A stretch of 64,000 nt of DNA from Dawidia cretensis (lineage in GTDB: Bacteria > Bacteroidota > Bacteroidia > Cytophagales > Cyclobacteriaceae). Shown piece after piece: positions 49,925 through 58,267 of this stretch. The position numbers were made by a program, and so were the translations under genes. Within the stretch, counting starts at the first letter, position 1. Each line of letters starts with the position of its first letter. The notes beneath the pieces were generated by a model, which ran no database searches, was not told where the DNA came from, and saw only the letters and a program-made list of their open reading frames with translations. Location of the stretch: NCBI RefSeq assembly GCF_018598175.1, contig NZ_JAHESE010000005.1, positions 124,001-188,000 on the forward strand, in the 5' to 3' direction.

Positions 49925-52687
49925 TCAATTCGTTGTCAAAAATTGCCGCAACATATATTGGAGAATGCCCTTGTTGCGGTAATAGTCAATTTCGATTTTG
50001 CTATCCAACCGGCACCGCACTTTAAATTGCTTGCTGCTACCGTCTTCCGCTGTTGCGGTGATCGTTAGTTGTTGTCCCGGTTTGATTGCATCGGTCAGCT
50101 CAGGGATATCAAATGTCTCGCGCCCGGTCAGGCCAAGCTGTTTATAACTTTCCCCTTCCAGAAATTGCAACGGCAACACACCCATGCCCACCAGGTTGCT
50201 GCGGTGAATACGCTCATAGCTTTCCGCAATTACCGCGCGGATGCCCAACAGAAATGTACCCTTCGCGGCCCAATCACGCGATGAGCCACTACCGTATTCT
50301 TTGCCCGCCAGCACCAGCAATGGTGTGTCGGTCTCTTTATACTTCATGGCAGCATCGTACACCGTCATTTCCTCCCCGGAGGGAATGTGCTGTGTGAAAC
50401 CACCCTCTTTCGTTGCCAGCTGGTTTTTGATCCGCACGTTGGCGAACGTTCCGCGGATCATGACTTCGTCGTTCCCACGACGCGAACCGTATGAGTTAAA
50501 CTGGTCTTTCGGTATGCCGCGACTCACCAGGTATTGCCCCGCAGGTGACTTCTCATTGAAGCTACCTGCCGGCGAGATGTGATCGGTTGTGATCGAGTCG
50601 CCCAGCACGAGCAGTGCCTGACCTTTTACAATCGGCTTAATCGGTTCGACTGTTTCGGGCAGGTTGACAAAGAATGGCGCTTCCTTCACATAGGTGGAGG
50701 CAGGATCCCATTTATAGGCCTTTGTCTGCGGTGCTGACAGTTTCTGCCACTGCTCGTTGCCGTCGAAGATCTCGGCGTAGTTCTTTTTATAAGAATCTTT
50801 CTTCACTACGCGGCTCACCGTGCTGTGAATCTCTTCATCGGAAGGCCAGATATCTTTGAGGTATACTGGCTCGTTACGATCGTTATAGGCCAGCGGCTCC
50901 TGTGTCATATCGATGTCGATGCGGCCGGCAATGGCGTACGCTACCACCAGCAGCGGCGACATGAGGAAGTTCATCTTTACCTGCGGATGAATACGCGCTT
51001 CGAAGTTACGGTTACTGGACAACGCGGCGCCCAGGATTAAATCATGCTCTTGCATGGCGGCAGCAATCGGGTCGGGCAGCGGGCCTGAGTTGCCGATACA
51101 CGATGTACACCCATACCCCACCACATTGAACTTCATTTGCTCGAGCTTCACCAGTAAGCCGGCTTCACGCAAATAATCGGTTACAACCTTTGAGCCGGGC
51201 GCAAGACTGGTTTTCACCCAGGGCTTTACGCGAAGGCCCTTGGCCAGCGCTTTCTCGGCTAACAGTCCGGCACCGATCATCACGTCGGGGTTGGAAGTGT
51301 TGGTACAGCTGGTAATAGCAGCAATAACAATGGCGCCATCGCTCAGGTGAAAGGTTTGGTTATCGTACGTTACTTCCACGGTATGGATATCCGGATGATT
51401 GTCAGGGGTGATCGACTTCACTTGTGAGGGGTCCACATTGCCCCCCTCACCGCTCCAGCGATTCAGCGGTCGGTCACTAAACGTGACATACCGCCGGCTG
51501 TAGGTCTTTTCGATATACTCGGTTACGGTCTGCTTTGTCTCGCGGAGCAGAATCTTGTCCTGGGGGCGGCTGGGGCCAGAGATGGTAGGCTCTACCGTAG
51601 AAAGGTCAAGCGTCACGACATCGCTATAGGTAATGGCGTCTTCATTTTCACGCCACAACAAATTCTCTTGTGTATACTTTCGCGTAAGCTCGATAACCTC
51701 TGCGGGACGGTTGGTTTTTTCCAGGTAGTCCAACGTCTTTTCGTCAATGGGAAAGTACGTTACGGTACACCCGAACTCCGGCGACATGTTGCCGATCGTA
51801 GCGCGGTCCGGAACAGAAAGTGTATTGAGCCCATCGCCAAAGACTTCGACAAACTTGCCCACCACTTTTGTCTTGCGCAACAGCTCGGTGATCGTCAGTA
51901 CCAGATCCGTGGCGGTGGCCCCTACGGGCAGCTTGCCGGTAAGCTTGAGCCCGATCACTTCGGGCAAGGAAAAGAATTGAGGTTGACCAAGCATGGCGGC
52001 TTCTGCTTCAATACCGCCTACACCGTACGCTACAATACCCAGACCGTTGACCATGGGTGTGTGCGAATCCGTGCCGATGCAGGAGTCGGGAAAGACTACG
52101 CCGCCACGCTGCACGACGCAGGTAGAAAAGTATTCCAGGTTCACCTGGTGGCAAATGCCCATACCCGGGGGTACGACGGAAAAATTGTCTACTGCGCTTT
52201 GCGCCCATTTCAGGAACCGGTAGCGCTCGCTGTTGCGCTCATATTCTTTCTCCACATTCAGGCGGTAGGCATCGTTGGTACCGTAATAGTCGACAAGCAC
52301 GGAGTGGTCGATCACCAGGTCTACCGGTATGAGTGGATTGATCCGGGCAATATTTTTCCCCTTGCGGGCCATCTCGTCACGCAAGGAAGCAATGTCTACA
52401 ATGGCCGGCACACCGGTGAAGTCCTGCATCAGCACGCGGGCAGGCATGAACGGGATCTCTTTATCTTCGGGTTTGGGCGACCAGCCCAGGATCGTTTCGA
52501 TGTGCTCCTGGGTGGTGACATAACCGTCGTAATTCCGTACGGCATTTTCCAGCAACACACGAATCGAAAAAGGCAGGCGCTCGATGGCGTGTCCCTGCTG
52601 CTGCAAGGCTTTCAAACTGTAATACGAATGCCGTTTGTCTCCGACGGTCAATTCTTTTTTGGCGTGAAAATGATCCTGATTTGTCAT
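49925..52687 (-). CDS. acnA: Aconitate hydratase AcnA
   Basis: TCA-cycle enzyme of 920 residues interconverting citrate and isocitrate. The [4Fe-4S] ligands are in AAITSCTNTSNP and GYGCTSCIGNSG, about residues 460 and 526. GTDSHTPMVNGLG is the substrate-binding block. The C-terminal swivel domain has GDSITTDHISPAG and YGSGSSRDWAAKG. Length and order fit the AcnA/IRP1 type rather than AcnB. A bare AcnA can also bind RNA when it loses its cluster. It is a single gene on the minus strand, divergent from the CinA-like gene. Confidence 0.97.
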   Translation of the reverse strand: MTNQDHFHAKKELTVGDKRHSYYSLKALQQQGHAIERLPFSIRVLLENAVRNYDGYVTTQEHIETILGWSPKPEDKEIPFMPARVLMQDFTGVPAIVDIASLRDEMARKGKNIARINPLIPVDLVIDHSVLVDYYGTNDAYRLNVEKEYERNSERYRFLKWAQSAVDNFSVVPPGMGICHQVNLEYFSTCVVQRGGVVFPDSCIGTDSHTPMVNGLGIVAYGVGGIEAEAAMLGQPQFFSLPEVIGLKLTGKLPVGATATDLVLTITELLRKTKVVGKFVEVFGDGLNTLSVPDRATIGNMSPEFGCTVTYFPIDEKTLDYLEKTNRPAEVIELTRKYTQENLLWRENEDAITYSDVVTLDLSTVEPTISGPSRPQDKILLRETKQTVTEYIEKTYSRRYVTFSDRPLNRWSGEGGNVDPSQVKSITPDNHPDIHTVEVTYDNQTFHLSDGAIVIAAITSCTNTSNPDVMIGAGLLAEKALAKGLRVKPWVKTSLAPGSKVVTDYLREAGLLVKLEQMKFNVVGYGCTSCIGNSGPLPDPIAAAMQEHDLILGAALSSNRNFEARIHPQVKMNFLMSPLLVVAYAIAGRIDIDMTQEPLAYNDRNEPVYLKDIWPSDEEIHSTVSRVVKKDSYKKNYAEIFDGNEQWQKLSAPQTKAYKWDPASTYVKEAPFFVNLPETVEPIKPIVKGQALLVLGDSITTDHISPAGSFNEKSPAGQYLVSRGIPKDQFNSYGSRRGNDEVMIRGTFANVRIKNQLATKEGGFTQHIPSGEEMTVYDAAMKYKETDTPLLVLAGKEYGSGSSRDWAAKGTFLLGIRAVIAESYERIHRSNLVGMGVLPLQFLEGESYKQLGLTGRETFDIPELTDAIKPGQQLTITATAEDGSSKQFKVRCRLDSKIEIDYYRNKGILQYMLRQFLTTN

Positions 52688-52882
52688 AAGCTATACTTAC
52701 ATGGGCGTTTTAAGCTACATTTTTTCTTAGGGTAAACAGCGTTGACGGCTTCTTTTCTCCCCATCCGCCATTTTTTTTACGAATACGGACATTTTTTACT
52801 TCGGATTGCTTAGAAAACAATGCCAGCAAAGGGGTGGGTACAATTTTTTCACTGGTTTTATGCGAAATTTTCCCCCTGGCCC

Positions 52883-53380
52883 ATGCATAAACTAGCCGAC
52901 ATCTCCGACATCAAGCAGTACATGGTCGCCCATGAAGAAACGCTGGCCATCGCCGAAAGCGTTACCGCCGGACAACTGCAAGCTGCTATTTCGCTGGCTG
53001 ACGGAGCCAGCCTTTTTTTTCAGGGTGGATTGACCGCCTACAACATCGGCCAGAAAGCCCGGCTGCTGCAGGTAGAGCCTATTCATGCGCTTGCGTGCAA
53101 TTGTGTGTCCGACCGTGTGTCTGCCCAGATGGCGCGGCATGTCAGTACGCTGTTTTCGAGCGACTGGGGCATTGCCATCACGGGCTATGCGGCGCCCCTC
53201 CCGGAATGTGGCATTGAAGAAACCTTGTTTGCATTCTATGCCGTGGCCTATAACGGTGAGATTGTGTTGGAGAAAAAAATCGAAACGACGAAAGAAGGCA
53301 TTTACAACGTGCAGCGCTACTATGTCGCGCAGATATTGGAAGACTTTGGCAACTACTTAAGTACACGCCGGCGCGATTGA
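52883..53380 (+). CDS. CinA C-terminal domain protein (nicotinamide-nucleotide amidase-like)
   Basis: A 165-residue stand-alone CinA C-terminal domain. Known relatives (PncC) deamidate nicotinamide mononucleotide to recycle NAD. AIAESVTAGQLQAAIS is the nucleophile region, ASLFFQGGLTAYNIGQKARLL and DWGIAITGYAAP are the later conserved blocks. The last (GITGxAGP in PncC) is altered to GYAAP, so activity may differ. I start at MHKLADISDIKQYM; the longer frame from 52820 has no counterpart. It overlaps nothing and lies 28 bp before the TPR kinase gene, so the two may share a transcript. Confidence 0.85.
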   Translation: MHKLADISDIKQYMVAHEETLAIAESVTAGQLQAAISLADGASLFFQGGLTAYNIGQKARLLQVEPIHALACNCVSDRVSAQMARHVSTLFSSDWGIAITGYAAPLPECGIEETLFAFYAVAYNGEIVLEKKIETTKEGIYNVQRYYVAQILEDFGNYLSTRRRD

Positions 53381-53408
53381 AAAACTGCATTTTCGGGAGA
53401 TTCATTTC

Positions 53409-55691
53409 ATGCGTGAAACTTTTTCCTGGAAAAACGTATACGCCAGGAGTATGCCCACTCTTACTCTGCCTGTCTTGCGTGCTATAGCATGTATTCTGAT
53501 TTATGCTACATGTTTATGTAGGCCGCATCGTGCATGCGCACAATCTGCTGCTGCAACGCAACTAGATAGCTTGCAACAAACACTGCAAGCACATCCCACC
53601 GCAGACACCACGCGTGCGACCATTCTGATCGCACTGACGCGCCAACTATACCGCGCCGGACAACACGACGAAGCATTACAGTACGCCGCCAAAGCGCGCA
53701 TGATTTCGCGCGCCCTGCAGTATCCCAAAGGAGAAGGCAACGCCTGGGTCGCTTCCGGACATGCATACCTGCGCATGGGTGACTACGACAGTGCACTGGC
53801 ACATTTTCACAAAGGACATGCGGCATTCACAGAAGCACACGAACTGGGACGATTGGCCGATACCTATCTTTACATCGGTCAGGCCTACGACTATCAGGCG
53901 CGCTACAAAGAAGCGCTGGAGCAATATCGTGCAGCCTTAAATGTGCTGGAAGAGCGCCCCCATGAAGACATGCAGGTGCGTGTGCTCAACAGCATCGGCA
54001 TCACCTACTTCAACCGTGGTAGCTATGAGCTTGCGTTGGAGCACTACCTGCAGGCCATGAAGATCAGCGCGACGTTTCCGGATAAGCTTTACTACGCCAC
54101 CATCGTAAATAATATCGGTGTGGTAAAAATGGCAACGACACAGTATGACGAAGCATTGCGATACTTCCGGTTATATCGCGTCGCAGCGCGCGCGCTGAAA
54201 CACCCGCAGTCGGAAGCGGTGGCCTTGTTAAATATTGGCGAGGCCTGCATCGGAATGAAATTATATAAAGAAGCCAATCAATATTTGGATAGCGCCTTGA
54301 CACGGTATGGCCAGATAGGTGACAAACGCGGCATGTCGTTCGCGGAAGCGAACCTTGGCGATTCCTACCGCAACATGGGGTGGTTCTTAAATGCCGAAAC
54401 GTATTATAACGAATCTATCGGTATAGCCCGCGAGATACACAGCGACGAAGCCCTGGTAAAATCGTTGCTCGGCCTGACAGACTTGTATATACGCATGCAG
54501 CAACCGCGTCGTGCCGTTGCACCGCTGGCGGAGGTTCGGACAGCGGCCGAGCGGTCGGACGCCATGCCGTGGATGGAAAAAGTTTACTTGTATAGCTCGC
54601 GGTTGGATTCTGCCCGCGGCGACTACCGATCGGCCTACCAATGGTTTAAAAAATATTCACACTTAAACGATAGTCTGTTCAACGAACGCAAAAGCCAACA
54701 GGTCGTACAAATGCAAGAGCTCTATGAGAGTGAGAAAAAAGACAAAGAAATAACGCTGCTGAGTGAAGCAAAAAAGATGGAAGAGTTAAAGCTTTCATCC
54801 AATAAAACACTCCTGATCATATCCATTATATTTTTTGTGTTGTTAACCGGCCTGATCTTATACTGGGGATATATCAAGGCGCGTTATGCGCGGGAAGTGA
54901 GCGAGCAGCACGAACGTATATCGGAAGCGTATGAAGAGCTGAAGGTGCTGATGGACCGTGTGGAAGAACAAAACAAAATGCTGGCTACTAAAAACGAAGC
55001 GCTGGAAGAGCTGCACCGCGAGAAGGACGGCCTGATCAGCGTGGTGGCACATGATTTACGCAGCCCGTTGAACCGCATCGCCGGGCTGGCTACGCTGGTG
55101 GAATTGGGGCAATCCCTCGACACGGACGGAAAGGAACTGTTGGCCCTGATGCAAAAGGTTTGTGCGGAAGGCAACGGCCTCATTCGCGACCTGTTGGACA
55201 TCAACCAATATGCACAGCAGGAAGCGTTGACATTGGCGCCGTTAAACCTCGGGCAATTTGTGGGCGCACTGGCCGCGCACTACACCGGCGCGCTGGAAAA
55301 GAAACAGCTTACCATGGTCGTGCGCAACGACCGCGATAGTGTCGTGCAGACGGACAGCCATTGTCTCAACCGCATACTCGACAATATTCTCACCAATGCC
55401 ATCAAGTTTTCGCCTCCCGGCAAGCGCATCTTTATCGATACCGAATCTCAACCGACAGCGGTTACGATCCGCATTCGCGACGAAGGCCCCGGTTTTCATC
55501 CCGAAGACCTGACGCGTGTCTTTCGCAAATTTACGCGGCTGTCGGCGCGCCCGACCGGGGGAGAAAGCTCTACCGGCCTGGGGTTGTCCATCGTGAAATC
55601 CCTGGTGGAGAAACTGAGCGGCACCGTGAAGCTCGAAAGTGTCTGGGGGCACGGCGCTACCTTTGTCATTACACTGCCCCGTAACACCTGA
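53409..55691 (+). CDS. TPR-containing sensor histidine kinase
   Basis: A 760-residue exported/membrane sensor. A signal peptide (ending near HRACAQ) is followed by a periplasmic array of about seven tetratricopeptide repeats (residues 60-410), a coiled stretch, one transmembrane helix at about 465-485 (LIISIIFFVLLTGLILYWG), a coiled linker, DHp with H548 (VVAHDLRSPLNR) and the ATPase (NILTNAIKF, DEGPGF, STGLGLSIV). TPR sensors of this type are common in Bacteroidota and face the periplasm. The start at 53409 is supported by GGGAG nine bases upstream; an internal ATG at 53451 also gives a signal peptide. Its neighbours downstream are an ECF sigma operon. Confidence 0.9.
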   Translation: MRETFSWKNVYARSMPTLTLPVLRAIACILIYATCLCRPHRACAQSAAATQLDSLQQTLQAHPTADTTRATILIALTRQLYRAGQHDEALQYAAKARMISRALQYPKGEGNAWVASGHAYLRMGDYDSALAHFHKGHAAFTEAHELGRLADTYLYIGQAYDYQARYKEALEQYRAALNVLEERPHEDMQVRVLNSIGITYFNRGSYELALEHYLQAMKISATFPDKLYYATIVNNIGVVKMATTQYDEALRYFRLYRVAARALKHPQSEAVALLNIGEACIGMKLYKEANQYLDSALTRYGQIGDKRGMSFAEANLGDSYRNMGWFLNAETYYNESIGIAREIHSDEALVKSLLGLTDLYIRMQQPRRAVAPLAEVRTAAERSDAMPWMEKVYLYSSRLDSARGDYRSAYQWFKKYSHLNDSLFNERKSQQVVQMQELYESEKKDKEITLLSEAKKMEELKLSSNKTLLIISIIFFVLLTGLILYWGYIKARYAREVSEQHERISEAYEELKVLMDRVEEQNKMLATKNEALEELHREKDGLISVVAHDLRSPLNRIAGLATLVELGQSLDTDGKELLALMQKVCAEGNGLIRDLLDINQYAQQEALTLAPLNLGQFVGALAAHYTGALEKKQLTMVVRNDRDSVVQTDSHCLNRILDNILTNAIKFSPPGKRIFIDTESQPTAVTIRIRDEGPGFHPEDLTRVFRKFTRLSARPTGGESSTGLGLSIVKSLVEKLSGTVKLESVWGHGATFVITLPRNT

Positions 55692-55708
55692 ATTATTTTC
55701 GCACTGCG

Positions 55709-55737
55709 TTAAACCCGGCGCCCCGGCTTTTGTCTAA
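55709..55737 (+). promoter_or_regulatory. ECF-type promoter of the sigma gene
   Basis: TTAAACC at 55709-55715 and GTCTAA at 55732-55737 with a 16-nt spacer, 24 bases before the TTG start. An identical pair with identical spacing precedes the basic protein gene at 57263. The AAC-containing minus-35 and GTC-type minus-10 are typical ECF sigma elements, so autoregulation is likely. Confidence 0.8.
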
Positions 55738-55761
55738 CTTGGGAATTCACCGTCGATCTCC

Positions 55762-56319
55762 TTGGAGGATAAAGAGCTTTTGGCAAAGATCCGGGACCCC
55801 GAGACCCGGAATTACGGATTTAACCTGTTGGTACGGGCGTATCAGCAGCGTGTCTACGGCCATATCCGGAAGATGGTCATCGATCACGACGATGCCGACG
55901 ACCTGACTCAGGAAGTTTTTATCAAGATCCACAAGCACATCGACAGCTTTCGGGAAGATGCCCAGCTGTACACCTGGGTGTATCGCATCGCCACCAACGA
56001 ATGCCTGAATTTCTTACGCAGCAAAAAGCGCAGATTCTTTTTGCCCATCGGCGACGTCACCGAAGAGCTTAGCCGCAAGCTCGACCAGCAGCCGAGCCTG
56101 TCCGGTGACGACGTTCAACGCCGCTTGCAAAAAGCCTTGCTCACGCTGCCCGACAAACAACGGTTGGTATTCAACATGAAATACTTTGAAGACCTGCCCT
56201 ACGAAACGATCGCAGACATTACACAAACCAGCGTGGGAGCATTGAAGGCCAGCTACCACCACGCCGTGAAAAAAATAGAAGACTATCTTCGTAACGATAT
56301 CAACACCGCCGACCACTAA
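55762..56319 (+). CDS. ECF sigma factor
   Basis: RNA polymerase sigma-70 family, ECF type, 185 residues. Region 2 has DHDDADDLTQEVFIKIHKHI and TWVYRIATNECLNFL. Region 4 has LPDKQRLVFNMKYFEDLPYETI and TSVGALKASYHHAVKKI, the helix-turn-helix that reads the minus-35 element. No ATG exists before residue 38, so I accept the TTG at 55762, which lies correctly behind the ECF promoter. It heads an operon with a membrane protein, a Spy/CpxP-like protein and, under its own copy of the same promoter, a basic exported protein. Confidence 0.92.
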   Translation: MEDKELLAKIRDPETRNYGFNLLVRAYQQRVYGHIRKMVIDHDDADDLTQEVFIKIHKHIDSFREDAQLYTWVYRIATNECLNFLRSKKRRFFLPIGDVTEELSRKLDQQPSLSGDDVQRRLQKALLTLPDKQRLVFNMKYFEDLPYETIADITQTSVGALKASYHHAVKKIEDYLRNDINTADH

Positions 56320-56329
56320 TGCTACCTGT

Positions 56330-56740
56330 ATGAAACTGGAAGACATACCGAAAAAAGAGATCTTTACCGCCCCCGACGGCTACTTTGACAAGTTGCCCGG
56401 CGTGATTCAGGCGCGTGTGGCCAAACAATCCCGATTCACGCGACCCGCATGGCAATACAGCTTGCGTTACGCGTTGCCGGCGGTGGTGCTGGTAGCAGCC
56501 GGCATCCTGTGGTATACGCGGCAGACATCCGCGCAAGACATGCTCGCGGGCATCGCCACCGAAGAGCTCGTGCGCTACCTCGAAGAGTCCGAAGGCCTTT
56601 CCACGGACGAGCTACTCGACACTAACCTGCTGGATACGGACGATGTACAGGCCATCGAGCAAGAAGTCTACAACCTGGACCTCAACGACGATGTGCTCGA
56701 TGCTTTAGAAGACAACCTCGACGACCTTAACAGTTTATAA
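56330..56740 (+). CDS. Probable membrane anti-sigma-type protein
   Basis: A 136-residue protein ten bases behind the sigma gene. A basic N-terminal 45 residues, one transmembrane segment (YALPAVVLVAAGILWYT), and a highly acidic periplasmic tail (Asp/Glu/Leu-rich, EQEVYNLDLNDDVLDALEDNL). No zinc-binding ZAS motif is present in the cytosolic part. The position directly after the sigma gene, the size and the topology are those of anti-sigma partners in Bacteroidota, but sequence similarity to a known anti-sigma family is not visible to me. Confidence 0.6.
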   Translation: MKLEDIPKKEIFTAPDGYFDKLPGVIQARVAKQSRFTRPAWQYSLRYALPAVVLVAAGILWYTRQTSAQDMLAGIATEELVRYLEESEGLSTDELLDTNLLDTDDVQAIEQEVYNLDLNDDVLDALEDNLDDLNSL

Positions 56741-56743
56741 GAC

Positions 56744-57208
56744 ATGAAAACGTTTATTTCCATCGCGCTGATTATACTGGCCATCCCGTTATACGCGCAG
56801 GATGACGACCTGCCGGAAGAAAGCAATCCCACGGTACGCGAACGGGTACAGGCTGCCCGCGTCGCCTATATCACCGACCAGCTTGCGCTGACGCCTACAG
56901 AAGCTGAGAAGTTCTGGCCCATCTACCGAGAGTTTACCGACAAGCGTAAAGCACTGCTCAAGGAGCTGCGCTATGCCCGGCGCCATCCCAACCCTAGTAA
57001 GAGCGCTGACCAAAATGAAAAAGACCTGGTGACCCTGGGCCTGGAGGTGAAGCAAAAAGAAGTAGACCTGGAACGGCAATATTCCGAGCAGCTGCTAAAC
57101 GTTATTCCTGCGCAAAAGTTGCGGATGCTGCCGGAGGTCGAGCGCAAGTTTCGACTGCTGATCCTGAAGCAGATACAGGAGCGTCGCAGAGGGCGCGAAA
57201 AGAATTGA
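56744..57208 (+). CDS. Periplasmic Spy/CpxP-like protein (sensor of ECF sigma)
   Basis: A 154-residue exported protein with signal peptide ending PLYAQ. LTPTEAEKFWPIYREF matches the LTxxQ-type motif of Spy/CpxP/ZraP-like proteins, and the remainder is long amphipathic helices (KRKALLKELRYARRH, KEVDLERQYSEQLLNVI) as in their dimeric cradle. These bind misfolded proteins or metals in the periplasm. In Bacteroidota a similar gene usually follows an ECF sigma gene and is annotated as a sensor. It starts four bases after the preceding gene. Confidence 0.78.
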   Translation: MKTFISIALIILAIPLYAQDDDLPEESNPTVRERVQAARVAYITDQLALTPTEAEKFWPIYREFTDKRKALLKELRYARRHPNPSKSADQNEKDLVTLGLEVKQKEVDLERQYSEQLLNVIPAQKLRMLPEVERKFRLLILKQIQERRRGREKN

Positions 57209-57213
57209 CGTCG

Positions 57214-57242
57214 TTAAACCTTTTGCCCAGTCGGCGGTCTAA
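57214..57242 (+). promoter_or_regulatory. Second copy of the ECF-type promoter
   Basis: TTAAACC at 57214-57220 and GTCTAA at 57237-57242, again with a 16-nt spacer, 20 bases before the ATG at 57263. Both boxes are identical to those before the sigma gene, while the spacer sequences are unrelated, which argues for conserved function. Confidence 0.8.
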
Positions 57243-57262
57243 GTAGTATAAAACGGATCAAT

Positions 57263-58198
57263 ATGAAACGCAAGAATGGTTTTAAGGTACTGAGCCTGGT
57301 GACAGTCCTCTTGTGGGGCACCGGGACCTTGCAAGCACAGACCGCAGCACAGGATTCTACCGGTTTGCCCGGCGACAATTTCAGCCTGGAAGGCGCCCTG
57401 GAAATGTTCCAGAAAGCAGGCTCGCCGGAGGAATTCGAGAAGATGCTGAACTCCCAGGAAAACAATGTCAACAACCTGGACCTGAACGAAGACGGTGAAG
57501 CCGACTATATAAAAGTCATTGACAAACGCGATGGCGACGTACACGCCCTGATCCTGCAAGATGCTGTATCGGAAAATGAGGACCAGGATATTGCCGTGAT
57601 CGAATTGGAAAAGACCGGCAACGATCAGGCCGTACTACAGATCATCGGTGACGAAGACATCTACGGCGAAGAACGCATCGTCGAACCCACTGACAATACC
57701 AACGCACAAAAACAGACCACCCGCGTGGTGGACGACGCCGCTCCGCGCACGCGTACGCACACGACCGTCGTGGTAAATGTATGGGCATGGCCCGCCGTGC
57801 GCTATATGTATGCCCCGCGCTATGTCGTCTGGGCATCTCCCTGGGCCTGGCACCGTCGCCCCATCTGGTGGCGCCCCTGGCGTCCGGTGCGCTATCATGC
57901 ATTCTATACATACCGCCGACCCTATCGCCCCCGCTATGTGGTAGTACATACCCACCGCGTAGTACATGCCGCCCGGGTCTACCGCCCGGTGCGCACCACA
58001 TCGGTAACCGTAACCACACGCCACCAGGCCTCGGTCACGCGCTATCGCGCTGACCGTACCTCGCAACGAAAAAGCGTTACGGTAACAAAAGGAAATAAAC
58101 AGGTAAAAGCCACCCGGCGCACAACCACAGTCGAAGGCAAACGCGGCCGCGCAAAGACAACACGTACGACAACACGGGTGCGCCGGACGAGAGATTAG
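57263..58198 (+). CDS. Exported basic, Trp/Arg/Tyr-rich protein of the ECF regulon
   Basis: A 311-residue exported protein (signal peptide ending GTLQAQ). Residues 25-160 are acidic and contain NNLDLNEDGEADYIKVID, which looks like an EF-hand-like calcium loop, and a beta-rich DIAVIELEKTG segment. Residues about 165-235 are Trp/Arg/Tyr/Pro-rich (AWPAVRYMYAPRYVVW), and the last 80 residues are strongly basic Thr/Arg/Lys repeats. The N-terminal part resembles a domain I have seen in Bacteroidota envelope proteins, without a known activity. Its own ECF-type promoter suggests that it is a main output of the sigma factor. Self-association or polyanion binding by the tail is inference. Confidence 0.72.
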   Translation: MKRKNGFKVLSLVTVLLWGTGTLQAQTAAQDSTGLPGDNFSLEGALEMFQKAGSPEEFEKMLNSQENNVNNLDLNEDGEADYIKVIDKRDGDVHALILQDAVSENEDQDIAVIELEKTGNDQAVLQIIGDEDIYGEERIVEPTDNTNAQKQTTRVVDDAAPRTRTHTTVVVNVWAWPAVRYMYAPRYVVWASPWAWHRRPIWWRPWRPVRYHAFYTYRRPYRPRYVVVHTHRVVHAARVYRPVRTTSVTVTTRHQASVTRYRADRTSQRKSVTVTKGNKQVKATRRTTTVEGKRGRAKTTRTTTRVRRTRD

Positions 58199-58267
58199 AA
58201 ACGATAAAATAGACAACTCATCACAATTATTAATTCGGTAAATTGCGCGCGCAATAATAGGATCACT

